NCBI RefSeq assembly: GCF_009176305.1
Contig: NZ_BLAJ01000002.1
Coordinates: 868,001-932,000, forward strand
Length of the DNA stretch: 64,000 nt
Direction of reading: 5' to 3'
Source of the DNA: Martinezella dioscoreae
GTDB taxonomy: Bacteria > Pseudomonadota > Alphaproteobacteria > Rhizobiales > Rhizobiaceae
Shown: positions 29,708-38,146 of the stretch, in pieces
How the letters are laid out: each line of letters begins with the position of its first letter
Numbering within the stretch: the stretch's first letter is position 1
The notes under the pieces: model-generated
Told to the model about the DNA's origin: nothing
Database searches by the model: none
What the model saw: only the letters and a program-made list of their open reading frames with translations
Translations under genes and position numbers: made by a program

Positions 29708-30466
29708 TCACGATGGAGCTGCTATCGTGGCACGGGAGGCTGAAGGGCGACCTTCGGCAATCCTCTTGGCCTCAAGCGCGGCAATCTTTTCGTCGATCTC
29801 GCGGCGGTCGGTCATCCCGCTGGGGTTCTGCCGCGTCGGCATGGTTTCTGCGACATGCAAATAGCGTTCCTGCGCAACTGCGTAGAGCCGCTCGAGTTCG
29901 GTCAGCGGATCGGCGCTGTCGTCGACTCGGATGTTCAGCCAAGCGTAATCCTGGTCGCGGTGGATGACGAGTGCGGCCGATTGCTTGCCACGCTTATCCC
30001 CGCCTGCATCTTCGCCCGCCCGCATGGCTTCGAGCAGCCGCTCCGCAAGTGGTTTGCCTGCGGCCTTCTTGAAGGTCGCAAGCGTTTCCGCAATCACCTG
30101 CGGTCCAGCCAGCATGTTGCCGGCCACCGATACATTGTCTTCGACCAGATGCCCCGCCCAATCGATACACTTGGCGCCGGTAAAGGCGGCATTGTTGCCC
30201 TTGTTGTCGATCAGGTGAAACTGCCGCTGCTCGCGGCCTTCGTCGCGGGCGCTCAGCGTTTCCAGAATTTCATGGGGCGCATGACCGGATGCCAGCATCG
30301 CAAGTCCGTCGATGCCGTAAAGCGGGCTGGCAAAGGCCTGCGTCGCAACCGCGCCGATGCCGCCGCGAATATGCGGCACGATGCTGCCGACGGCAAAGAA
30401 GCGCGTGGCGACGGCGATGGCGAGATGTCCGGTTTCGGGTTCTCGGGCAACGATCGACCAGGTCAT
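29708..30466 (-). CDS. DUF1028 protein (putative Ntn-hydrolase fold)
   Basis: A 252-residue protein of DUF1028, predicted from literature to have the N-terminal-nucleophile hydrolase fold. It begins MTWSIVAREPETGHLAIAVA, with GAVATQAFASPLYGIDGLAM and SVAGNMLAGPQVIAETL, all characteristic of the family. The start at 30466 is set by GGGAGAT upstream; the open frame continues antisense into the neighbouring gene without a site. It lies five bases after the gamma-glutamyltransferase gene. The pairing with a peptidase suggests peptide or amide hydrolysis, but no reaction has been proved for the family to my knowledge. Confidence 0.85.
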   Translation of the reverse strand: MTWSIVAREPETGHLAIAVATRFFAVGSIVPHIRGGIGAVATQAFASPLYGIDGLAMLASGHAPHEILETLSARDEGREQRQFHLIDNKGNNAAFTGAKCIDWAGHLVEDNVSVAGNMLAGPQVIAETLATFKKAAGKPLAERLLEAMRAGEDAGGDKRGKQSAALVIHRDQDYAWLNIRVDDSADPLTELERLYAVAQERYLHVAETMPTRQNPSGMTDRREIDEKIAALEAKRIAEGRPSASRATIAAPS

Positions 30467-30471
30467 CGGCT

Positions 30472-32259
30472 CTATCTCCCAACGGCATAGGCTTGCATCA
30501 AACGAGGTGTTGCCGCTGCGCGCAAGAGGCCATCGGCGTCGCGCCGTGCGGCGGTCAGCCGACCCACGGTCCACTCCGGTGCGACGGTCAGCTGGTGGCC
30601 TCTCTTGCGGAGCGTATCGAGCACGTCAGCGCCGAAATTCGCCTCCGCCGTCAGGCCACCCGGTTCGCGGGTGCGCGGATAGAAGGAGCTCGGAAAATGC
30701 GTGCTGTGGAACAGCGGCTTGTCGATCGCTTCCTGCAGGTTCAGCCCATGATGGACATAGCGCAGGAAGAAGGACAGCTGCCACTGCTCCTGCTGATCGC
30801 CGCCGGGCGTGCCGAAGGCCAGCGTCGGGCGTCCTTCATGCAGTGCCATTGTCGGGGTCAGCGTCGTACGCGGCCGCTTGCCCGGTGCCAGCGAGGAGGG
30901 CAGACCCGGCTGCAGCCAGAACATCTGGGCGCGAGAATTGAGGCAGAAGCCGAGGCCTGGAATGATCGGCGAGGATTGCAGCCAGCCGCCGGATGGCGTG
31001 ACCGAGACCATGTTGCCTTCGCGGTCGATGACATCGATATGCACGGTGTCGCCGCGCTTCTCGGTAAGATGCGACATGGTGGGCTCATAGACCGCGCCGC
31101 TCTTGGCTTCCGGTGCGTCGAGCATCGCCATGGTAAGATCGTACTGGCTTTCAAAGCCGGGCAGCTTGCCGGGGCGCAGGGCAAGCGACGCCTCTGACGA
31201 AACCAGCCGGCGGCGCTCGCCGGCATAGGCGTCCGACAGCAGGGTTTCGAGCGGTACGCGCGTGAAATTGGGGTCGCCGTAATAGACCTCGCGATCGGCA
31301 AAGGCGAGTTTCATGGCCTCGGTCACGGTGTGGACGAAATCGGCGCCGGCGGGATCCATGCCGGCCAGATCGAAACCCTTGAGCAGCGACAGTGTCTGGA
31401 GGAAGACGGGGCCTTGACCCCAGGGGCCGATCTTGGCGACCGTCCAGCCGTGATAATCATAGGTCAGCGGCGCCTCGACCGTCGCCTGCCAGTTGGCCAT
31501 GTCGTCGGCGGTCAGCACGCCCTTGTGGCGCCCGCCGCTTGCATCCATGACCTCCGTCTTGCTGACATAGCTGTCGATGGCTTCTGCGACGAAGCCGCGG
31601 TAATAGGCACCGCGAGCGGCTTCGATCTGCGCTTCGCGATCGCTCTTGCTTTCCGCCTCAGCGACAACACGCTTCCAGGTTTCGGCAAGAACCGGGTTCC
31701 TGAAATTGGACCAGGGTTCGGGGGCGGCACCGCCAGGAAGCCAGGTCTCGTAGGAGGTCGGCCATTCCTTGCGGTAGAAATCGGCAAGACCTGCGATGGT
31801 CGTGGAAACGCGCGGCAGGACTGGATGGCCTTTCTCCGCATAATGTATCGCCGGTTCCAGCACGTCGCGGACGGTCAGCTGCCCATAATCGCGCAGCATC
31901 AGCATCCAGCCGTCGAAGGCGCCGGGGATGACAGTGGCGAGCAGGCCGTCGCCGGGGATCAGTTTCAGCCCCTCGCGCCTATAATGCTCGATCGTTGCGC
32001 CGGCCGGTGCCAGGCCCTGGGCACAGATGACCTCGACCTTATCCTTCTTCTTCGAATAGAGGATGGCTGGCATGTCGCCGCCCGGCCCGCAGAGATGCGG
32101 CTCGACGATCTGCAGCACGAAGCCTGTCGCAACGGCCGCGTCGAAGGCGTTGCCGCCCTTTTCGAGAATGCTCATGCCGACGGCGGATGCGATCCAGTGC
32201 GTCGACGTGACGACGCCGAAGGTGCCGAGGATTTCAGGGCGGGTGGTGAATGCGGTCAT
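30472..32259 (-). CDS. Gamma-glutamyltransferase family protein, no signal peptide
   Basis: A 595-residue Ntn-hydrolase that self-cleaves into two subunits. The expected nucleophile Thr lies in KRGDTVHIDVIDREGNMVSV; upstream is AVGMSILEKGGNAFDAAVAT, the family's N-terminal block, and LCGPGGDMPAILY. Downstream, the substrate-loop region appears as GGWLQSSPIIPGLGFCLNSR and GTPGGDQQEQWQL. Enzymes of this family cleave the gamma-glutamyl bond of glutathione. The predicted N-terminus (MTAFTTRPEILG) has no signal sequence, unlike periplasmic Ggt of E. coli, so it should act on imported peptides in the cytoplasm. ATG at 32259 has AAGGA nearby. It follows the permease gene by 23 bases. Confidence 0.88.
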   Translation of the reverse strand: MTAFTTRPEILGTFGVVTSTHWIASAVGMSILEKGGNAFDAAVATGFVLQIVEPHLCGPGGDMPAILYSKKKDKVEVICAQGLAPAGATIEHYRREGLKLIPGDGLLATVIPGAFDGWMLMLRDYGQLTVRDVLEPAIHYAEKGHPVLPRVSTTIAGLADFYRKEWPTSYETWLPGGAAPEPWSNFRNPVLAETWKRVVAEAESKSDREAQIEAARGAYYRGFVAEAIDSYVSKTEVMDASGGRHKGVLTADDMANWQATVEAPLTYDYHGWTVAKIGPWGQGPVFLQTLSLLKGFDLAGMDPAGADFVHTVTEAMKLAFADREVYYGDPNFTRVPLETLLSDAYAGERRRLVSSEASLALRPGKLPGFESQYDLTMAMLDAPEAKSGAVYEPTMSHLTEKRGDTVHIDVIDREGNMVSVTPSGGWLQSSPIIPGLGFCLNSRAQMFWLQPGLPSSLAPGKRPRTTLTPTMALHEGRPTLAFGTPGGDQQEQWQLSFFLRYVHHGLNLQEAIDKPLFHSTHFPSSFYPRTREPGGLTAEANFGADVLDTLRKRGHQLTVAPEWTVGRLTAARRDADGLLRAAATPRLMQAYAVGR

Positions 32260-32282
32260 TGGGGGCATCCTTTTGAGTTTAT

Positions 32283-33161
32283 TCATGCCTCGCGCGGATC
32301 GAGCGCATCGCGCAGGCCGTCGCCGAGGAGATTGAAGCCGATCACGACGAGAAAAATGGCGGCCCCCGGCCACATGGCCATCCAGGGCGCCTGTTCGAGA
32401 TAGTTCTTGGCGACATTGAGCATCGAGCCCCAGCTAGGGGCGGGCGGCTGCTGGCCGAGCCCGAGGAAGGAGAGGCTCGCCTCGGCGATGATGGCGGTCG
32501 CGATGGTGAGTGTTGCCTGCACGAGGATCGGAGCAAAGACGTTGGGCAGGATATAGCGGGAGATGATGCTGAAATGGGTGAGGCCGATCGAGCGGGCGCC
32601 CTCGACATAATCCTCCGTCTTGACCGCCAGCACCTGGCCGCGCGTCAGCCGCACGAAGACCGGCGTTGCGGACAATCCGATCGCGATCATCGCGTTGGTG
32701 AGGCTCGGGCCGAGGAAGGCGGCAAGCGCAATAGCGGTGATAAGGAATGGCATCGCCAGGAAGGCCTCGGTGATGCGCGAGATGATCTGGTCGATCCAGC
32801 CGCCATAGTAGCCGGAGATGAGACCGAAGGGCACGCCGATCGCGACCGCGATGGCAACCGAGAAGACGCCGGCCATCAGCGATGCCCGTGCGCCCCAGAT
32901 CATGCGGGAGAGAATGTCGCGGCCGAGATCGTCGCTGCCGAGCCAGTGTGCGGCGGATGGCGCCTTGCGGATCGCAGACCAGCTGGTTGCGACCGGGTCC
33001 GGAATCGGCAGGAGCGGTGCAAGCGCAGCAAGTGCGGTAAAGAAAAGGATGATGGCAAGTCCGACCAAGGCCCCCTTGTTGGCCCTCAGCTTCCGCCAGG
33101 CCCGATTGGGAGCGCGCTTGGCGGGAGGGGCTGCAGCGGCCGTCTGAACGATGGTGCTCAT
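32283..33161 (-). CDS. Peptide/glutathione ABC transporter permease (DppC/GsiD-like)
   Basis: A 292-residue permease with the N-terminal helix GALVGLAIILFFTALAALAPLL, the HWLGSDDLGRDILSRMIWGA block that marks DppC-type proteins, and the coupling-loop segment YVEGARSIGLTHFSIISRYI with LPN. The start at 33161 overlaps the stop of the partner permease (ATGA). A longer open frame running to 33695 is antisense-like extension through the partner gene and is rejected. It forms the channel with the upstream permease. Confidence 0.92.
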   Translation of the reverse strand: MSTIVQTAAAAPPAKRAPNRAWRKLRANKGALVGLAIILFFTALAALAPLLPIPDPVATSWSAIRKAPSAAHWLGSDDLGRDILSRMIWGARASLMAGVFSVAIAVAIGVPFGLISGYYGGWIDQIISRITEAFLAMPFLITAIALAAFLGPSLTNAMIAIGLSATPVFVRLTRGQVLAVKTEDYVEGARSIGLTHFSIISRYILPNVFAPILVQATLTIATAIIAEASLSFLGLGQQPPAPSWGSMLNVAKNYLEQAPWMAMWPGAAIFLVVIGFNLLGDGLRDALDPREA

Positions 33162-34105
33162 AGGGCTGCCCTCATGCGCGGATTGAGGAGGACATAGAGA
33201 ATATCGGCAATGAGGTTCATGGCGATGAAGCCGATGGCCGTGCAGAGCACCACGCCCTGGACGACGGCGTAATCCCGGTTGAAGACCGCATCGACGATCA
33301 GCTTGCCGAAGCCGGGGATGGTGAATATCTGCTCGGTCAGAACGGCACCGGCCAGGAGCTCTCCGAACAGCAGGGCGCTGACGGTGACAACGGGCAGGAT
33401 GGCGTTGCGGAAGCTGTGCTGCAGCACGACGGCCATCTCCGGCAGGCCCTTGGCGCGGGCAGTGCGGATATAGTCGGCGCTGAGCACGCTCAGCATCGAC
33501 GAGCGCGTGTGGCGCATCAAGGTGGCAGCAAGCGCATTGCCGAGCACGAAGGATGGCATCAGCATCGTCTGGATGGAGCGCCATGGATCTTCGAAGAAGG
33601 GTTGGTATCCCGAGGCCGGCAGCCAATGCAGCTTCACCGAGACCAGCAGGATCAGCATGATGCCGAGCCAGAAATTCGGCACGGACAGGCCGCACAAGGC
33701 GATGATGTTGGCGAGAAAATCGATGAAGCTATTCTTCTTCACCGCCGCCAATATGCCCATGGGAATGCCGATGGCGAAGGCGAAGATCATCGACATCACG
33801 GCGAGCTGAATGGTGACCGGCAGCTTTTCGGTAACGAGCGTCAGCACCGGTTGGTTGGTGCGCAGCGAAACGCCGAGATCGCCCTTGGCGACGCCCTGCA
33901 GCCAGTAGCCATATTGGTAGATCACAGGGTCGTTCAGGCGATATTTCTCGCGCAACAGCTCCAGCACCTGAGGATCGCGCTCCTCGCCTGCCATGGCTAG
34001 CACCGGATCGCCGGGCAGAAGCTTCTGCAGCGAGAAGACGAAGATCGAAATGATCAGAAGCGTCGGTATGGCGACGAGCAGCCTCTTTCCGATATAGCTA
34101 TACAT
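33158..34105 (-). CDS. Peptide/glutathione ABC transporter permease (DppB/GsiC-like)
   Basis: A 315-residue permease. It begins MYSYIGKRLLVAIPTLLIIS, the standard DppB opening with the first helix, then VFSLQKLLPGDPVLAMAG. The coupling loop reads DYIRTARAKGLPEMAVVLQH followed by SFRNAILP. Several further hydrophobic helices are visible. It is separated from the binding-protein gene by 70 bases and overlaps the next permease by four. Confidence 0.92.
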   Translation of the reverse strand: MYSYIGKRLLVAIPTLLIISIFVFSLQKLLPGDPVLAMAGEERDPQVLELLREKYRLNDPVIYQYGYWLQGVAKGDLGVSLRTNQPVLTLVTEKLPVTIQLAVMSMIFAFAIGIPMGILAAVKKNSFIDFLANIIALCGLSVPNFWLGIMLILLVSVKLHWLPASGYQPFFEDPWRSIQTMLMPSFVLGNALAATLMRHTRSSMLSVLSADYIRTARAKGLPEMAVVLQHSFRNAILPVVTVSALLFGELLAGAVLTEQIFTIPGFGKLIVDAVFNRDYAVVQGVVLCTAIGFIAMNLIADILYVLLNPRMRAAL

Positions 34106-34175
34106 GGGCAGATCCTTGCCGCGATGTCGAATGTGAAAGCGCCATCCGGAAAGAAGCCCGCATGGCGCTCATAGC

Positions 34176-35684
34176 TCAGCCGCTTTTCTTCACGCCTACG
34201 AGGCGGATCATGCCGTCCGGGGAGGGCACAAAGCCGGACACCTTCTTATTGTAGGCCCAGATCCAGGCCTGATGCCCGAGAAAGATGATCGGCAGGTCCT
34301 GGCTGAGGATCGCCTCGGCCGCATCGTATTTCTGCTTGCGTACGGCGTTGTCCTGAGACTGGCGCGCCTCAAGCAGCAGCTTGTCGACCTCCGGATTGCT
34401 GTATTTGGAATCGTTGAGGCCGGCGCCTGTCGTCACGAACTGCTGGATATTGCCGTCCGGATCGGAGCGGCCGGACCAGTCGGATCGGCTGAGCTGGTAG
34501 TTGCCGCTCGACTGCGCGTCGAGCAGGGTCGCGAATTCCGTCGTCTTCAGTGTCACGTCGAAGCCGGCTTCGGCAACCATCGACTGGATGATCTGCATCA
34601 TCTGCATCGATACGGGATTGTTGGCGACGGCGAGCTCGACTGGGATACGGTCGAAACCGGCTTCCTTGACCAGCGCCTTAGCCTTGTCGACGTCGCGGGC
34701 GGGTACCGGAATATCCTTGTCGAACCAGGGGCTGTTCGGTGCAAAAGGCTGGTTGCCGGCAAGCCCGGTGCCATCGAAGACGATCTGCATGGCGGCTTCG
34801 CGGTCGATTGCCAGCGAGAAGGCCTGGCGCAGGCGCTTGTTCTTGCCCATTGGATTGTCGGCGCGAGCGCCATTGCCGACATTGGCGTAGACGCCAAGCC
34901 AGCCGGTGCCGACAGCGTCGGCATAGACGAGATTGGGATCGCTCTTGACAGTGCCGGCATCGGAGGCGGCCACGCGCTCGATCATGTCGAGGTCGCCGGA
35001 GCGCAGGTTTGCAAGACGCACCGTTGTGTCGGGGATCGGCAGATAGGTTACCTTATCGATGAAGATATTGTCCTTGTTCCAGTAATCCTGGAATTTTTCG
35101 AGCACGATCCGGTCCTGCTGCACGCGCTCGACGAATTTGAAGGGGCCGGAGCAGACGGGATGGTCGCCGAATTTGGCACCGGCAGCCTTTGCAGCCGTTG
35201 GCGAAACCATCATGCCCGAGCGGTCGGAAAGCTGGGCAAGCAGCGTGACGTCGGGCGCCTTCAGGGTGAAGGTAGCTTCGTATTCACCGGATGCTTCGAC
35301 CTTGGCGACAGAGGAAAGCTCGCTCTTGCGGCGTGATTCCGGCATGGTCTGATAGCGCTGGATGTTGTCGACAACAGCTTGCGCATTGAACGGCGTGCCG
35401 TCCTGGAATTTCACGCCCTGGCGCAGCTCCATGACGAGCTGCTTGCCATCGGCGGACCATTTCCAGGATGTGGCGAGCTGCGGCACGAACTTCAGGTCGG
35501 GTGTTACGTCAACGAGCTTGTCGCAGAGCGCGGTATAGACGATGCGGCCGACGAAGGTGCGGGATTGAGCTGGGTCCAGCGCATCGGCATCGTCCTGCAG
35601 GCCGATCTTGAGTTCGACGGCGAAAGATGGCAGCGCGATCAGGGCGCCGGCGGCAAGCGATGCCATGAATTTGGCGATCTTCAT
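34176..35684 (-). CDS. Peptide/glutathione ABC transporter substrate-binding protein (family 5, GsiB-like)
   Basis: A 502-residue periplasmic protein. The signal peptide is MKIAKFMASLAAGALIALPS; the mature part starts VELKIGLQDDADALDPAQS. Family 5 markers include ATSWKWSADGKQLVMELRQG with VKFQDGTPFNA, and later RLRQAFSLAIDREAAMQIVF. It captures the substrate for the two permeases and fused ATPase; glutathione or gamma-glutamyl peptides are likely because a gamma-glutamyltransferase follows in the operon, but other peptides cannot be excluded. It is the first structural gene after the FadR-type regulator. Confidence 0.88.
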   Translation of the reverse strand: MKIAKFMASLAAGALIALPSFAVELKIGLQDDADALDPAQSRTFVGRIVYTALCDKLVDVTPDLKFVPQLATSWKWSADGKQLVMELRQGVKFQDGTPFNAQAVVDNIQRYQTMPESRRKSELSSVAKVEASGEYEATFTLKAPDVTLLAQLSDRSGMMVSPTAAKAAGAKFGDHPVCSGPFKFVERVQQDRIVLEKFQDYWNKDNIFIDKVTYLPIPDTTVRLANLRSGDLDMIERVAASDAGTVKSDPNLVYADAVGTGWLGVYANVGNGARADNPMGKNKRLRQAFSLAIDREAAMQIVFDGTGLAGNQPFAPNSPWFDKDIPVPARDVDKAKALVKEAGFDRIPVELAVANNPVSMQMMQIIQSMVAEAGFDVTLKTTEFATLLDAQSSGNYQLSRSDWSGRSDPDGNIQQFVTTGAGLNDSKYSNPEVDKLLLEARQSQDNAVRKQKYDAAEAILSQDLPIIFLGHQAWIWAYNKKVSGFVPSPDGMIRLVGVKKSG

Positions 35685-35722
35685 TTCGTTCTCCTGTTTA
35701 TCGTTTTCGTTCTTTGCAGTTT

Positions 35723-35744
35723 CGACCGGTTTCCTCTCCGGTCG
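35723..35744 (-). other. Hairpin between regulator and importer genes
   Basis: CGACCGG and CCGGTCG form a seven-pair stem with an eight-base loop in the 83-base gap. It may end a share of the regulator transcripts or protect the importer message; there is no clear T tract. Confidence 0.5.
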
Positions 35745-35767
35745 TGGTGGGCAGGCCGGCTTTGGGG

Positions 35768-36505
35768 TCAGCCCACCTCCTCGGTCAGTGGCTCCTCAGC
35801 TTGCTGCGCATCCAGCGACGTGATGCGGATCAGGCTTTCCTGCAGCATCAGCAAATGTTCGCGCATGGCCTCGGCCGCCTTCATCGGATTGCGCGCGGCA
35901 ATCGCGTCGATGATCGTCCTATGCTGGGCGTAGGAGACCGGGCGGGTCTTGTTGATGCTGCGGGCCAATTCGCGAATGGTTTGCCAGGCTTCGTCCTGGC
36001 GGACATGGTTGATGACGTCGAAGATGGTCAAAAAGAACTGGTTGCCGGCGCTTTGCGCGATCAGCCGATGCAACGCGCCATCCCAGAGTTCGCGGCTGTC
36101 GGCGTCGTCGCTGGCGGTGATCTTCTTTGCCAGTTCGTACATGCGGTCGATGTCGTCGGGCTTGGCGCGCATGGCGGCGAGCTGGGCGAGTTGCGGCTCG
36201 ATACGCAGGCGGACTTCCATGACCTCCATGAGATCCGTGCCTGCCACAAGCGTGCTGACATGCTGGCTCCAATCGTCCGGTCGCTGTCCGACATAGGTTC
36301 CCGAGCCTTGGCGCCGCCAGACGCGGCCTTCGGCTTCCAGCACCTCGAGCGCTCGCCTGATCGCTCGCCGGCTGACGCCGAGGTTCTCCGATAGAGCCCG
36401 CTCCGTCGGCAGCTTTCCATCCGCCGGGAGATCGGCCGAATTCAAGAGCCCACGGAGCCTTTCCAGGGCATGAACCGAATTTTCCGGAAGGCTGTTGATT
36501 GCCAT
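35768..36505 (-). CDS. FadR-type GntR transcriptional regulator
   Basis: A regulator of about 245 residues. The winged helix is LPTERALSENLGVSRRAIRRAL followed by VWRRQGSGTYVG. The C-terminal all-helical FCD effector domain contains MEVRLRIEPQLAQLAAMRA, LWDGALHRLIAQSAGN (with a metal-binding-type Asp and His) and QHRTIIDAIAARN. ATG at 36505 is preferred to a TTG eleven codons upstream, since the latter would place coding sequence over the palindrome found there. It precedes the peptide importer on the same strand and probably controls it and itself. Confidence 0.85.
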   Translation of the reverse strand: MAINSLPENSVHALERLRGLLNSADLPADGKLPTERALSENLGVSRRAIRRALEVLEAEGRVWRRQGSGTYVGQRPDDWSQHVSTLVAGTDLMEVMEVRLRIEPQLAQLAAMRAKPDDIDRMYELAKKITASDDADSRELWDGALHRLIAQSAGNQFFLTIFDVINHVRQDEAWQTIRELARSINKTRPVSYAQHRTIIDAIAARNPMKAAEAMREHLLMLQESLIRITSLDAQQAEEPLTEEVG

Positions 36506-36517
36506 ATTGAAAGGTGA

Positions 36518-36534
36518 ACCAATTTGGAATTGGT
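36518..36534. promoter_or_regulatory. Candidate operator of the FadR-type regulator
   Basis: ACCAATT TGG AATTGGT is a perfect 17-base palindrome with a three-base centre, starting 13 bases upstream of the regulator ATG. The site is where autoregulation would act; binding is inferred. Confidence 0.6.
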
Positions 36535-36696
36535 CCAATAGAAGTTGAACTCGATCGTCTCGTCAAGCGCTTTTTTGTGCAATTTCGGCAATGCACAATG
36601 TTTGTGCGCAATGCAGAAAGGCGACCCGCAAAACGAGTCGCCTTCTTGAGATGACGGATCAACGATGTCCGCCCTCGCGGTTCTGGGACTTGAGCT

Positions 36697-38139
36697 TCAG
36701 CGACCGACGGCGCGTGCCGAAATGGCTATCTCAGGCGTGAAGTCGAAATCCTTGTCGAAGGGATAGGTCGGCTTGGCCTTGCGCAGGCGCGGCAGGCGTT
36801 CGACGAACTGGTCGACGACACCGGGGGAGAGAGCCATCAGGTTCGGGTTGGCGATCGGCGCCAGTTCCGGCGAGAGGTAGCCGGATTTGACGACGATGAT
36901 CTTCGCTTTGTGCGGATCAAGGCCGAGGCGGGTGAAATCGGCGATATTATGGTAGGGGCGGCGCTTGGCCGACAGGACGAGGTCGATGCCGCCGATGGAG
37001 ACGACGGCCTGCATGTCGCTGGCTTCCGTAGTGTCCAGCAGGTGCTTGACCGTAAAGTCGCCCTTGACCGGCTTGCTGCCTTTGGTGTCGAGCGATGCGC
37101 CTACGGAGAGATCGAGAGTGGCGCCGATGCCGGCGGCGTAGCACACTTCTGTGGCAGTCTTGTCGGCGATGCCGGCGAAGATGACGCCTTCTGCACCGTT
37201 GGCAATCAGTTCCGCCAGTACGTCGGCGCGGTCGCCGACACCGCCGCCCGTCGGATTATCGCCGGATTCCGCCAGAACCACGGGCGCGGTCGTGCTGGCG
37301 ATTGCCTTCGCGACGCATTCCTCGATCGAGCCGGTCTCCGAGCCGAAAACGAAATCCTCACGCACGTCCCAATAGGCCTGGGCCAGTCGTTTCGCCTCGC
37401 GTTCGAGTATGCTGCGATCCGTGCCGGTCATGATGGCAGCAGCCGTTGCGCGCGGCTCGTCGGCCCAGACATAGCCGACCATGAGCGAGGCATCCCAGAC
37501 GCCCTCGATGGCGTCGATGCCGGGCAACATGTCGTAGAGGCTCTTGGCCGGCTCATCGACCGTACTGGTACGTTCGCCCGGCAGCACTACGGGGATCGGC
37601 GCCCAGAGCAGGATCGGCTTCACGCCGGTCTTCAGGCTTTCGGTCAGCATCTTGACGGCGCGGCGCATGGTTTCCTCGACATCGATATGCGGCGCTGTGC
37701 GATAGGTGGAGTACATGTCGAGCGCATCGATGATGCGCTGGGTGACATTGCCGTGCAGGTCGTAGCTTGCCGAGACCATGCAATCCTCACCGACGACGGC
37801 GCGAGCTGCACTGATCCAGTCACCCTCGGCGTCTTCCATGCCTTCGACATACATGGCGCCGTGCATGGCGAGATAGAGTCCATCCAGCGGCAGCAGGGCC
37901 TTCAGCCCTTCCAGAAACTCCGCCTTGAAGGCTTCGTATGTATGACGGGCGACCGGGCCGCCGGCGATCGCTCTGGCATGGATGGTTGGCAGGAATTCGC
38001 CGTCATAATCCCTAAGGAAGGCGAAGTAGGGCGAGGCAGTCAGCTCCGCGCCGCGCAGAACGCGAAAATCCTTCTCTTCGTTCAGGACGGGATTGTAGGT
38101 GCTGCATTCGATGTGAATGCCTCCAACGGCAATACGCAT
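36697..38139 (-). CDS. M81-family metallopeptidase (MlrC/microcystinase C type)
   Basis: A 480-residue protein of the MlrC family. The N-terminal DUF1485 region starts MRIAVGGIHIECSTYNPVLN (His/Glu metal ligands), then SYDLHGNVTQRIID and YRTAPHIDVEETMRRA (further Asp/His ligands). The C-terminal domain contains VVLAESGDNPTGGGVGDRAD and VVSIGGIDLVLSAKRRPYHN. The named member degrades linearised microcystin; most homologues have no known substrate but are usually encoded beside peptide importers, as here. ATG at 38139 has GAGG upstream. It starts a few bases after the ROK gene. Confidence 0.9.
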   Translation of the reverse strand: MRIAVGGIHIECSTYNPVLNEEKDFRVLRGAELTASPYFAFLRDYDGEFLPTIHARAIAGGPVARHTYEAFKAEFLEGLKALLPLDGLYLAMHGAMYVEGMEDAEGDWISAARAVVGEDCMVSASYDLHGNVTQRIIDALDMYSTYRTAPHIDVEETMRRAVKMLTESLKTGVKPILLWAPIPVVLPGERTSTVDEPAKSLYDMLPGIDAIEGVWDASLMVGYVWADEPRATAAAIMTGTDRSILEREAKRLAQAYWDVREDFVFGSETGSIEECVAKAIASTTAPVVLAESGDNPTGGGVGDRADVLAELIANGAEGVIFAGIADKTATEVCYAAGIGATLDLSVGASLDTKGSKPVKGDFTVKHLLDTTEASDMQAVVSIGGIDLVLSAKRRPYHNIADFTRLGLDPHKAKIIVVKSGYLSPELAPIANPNLMALSPGVVDQFVERLPRLRKAKPTYPFDKDFDFTPEIAISARAVGR

Positions 38140-38146
38140 GGGAACC

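Noticed and set aside
32283..33695. 470-residue version of the DppC-type permease
   Set aside because: The N-terminal 178 residues are antisense-like sequence through the partner permease; the ATGA overlap at 33161 marks the true start.
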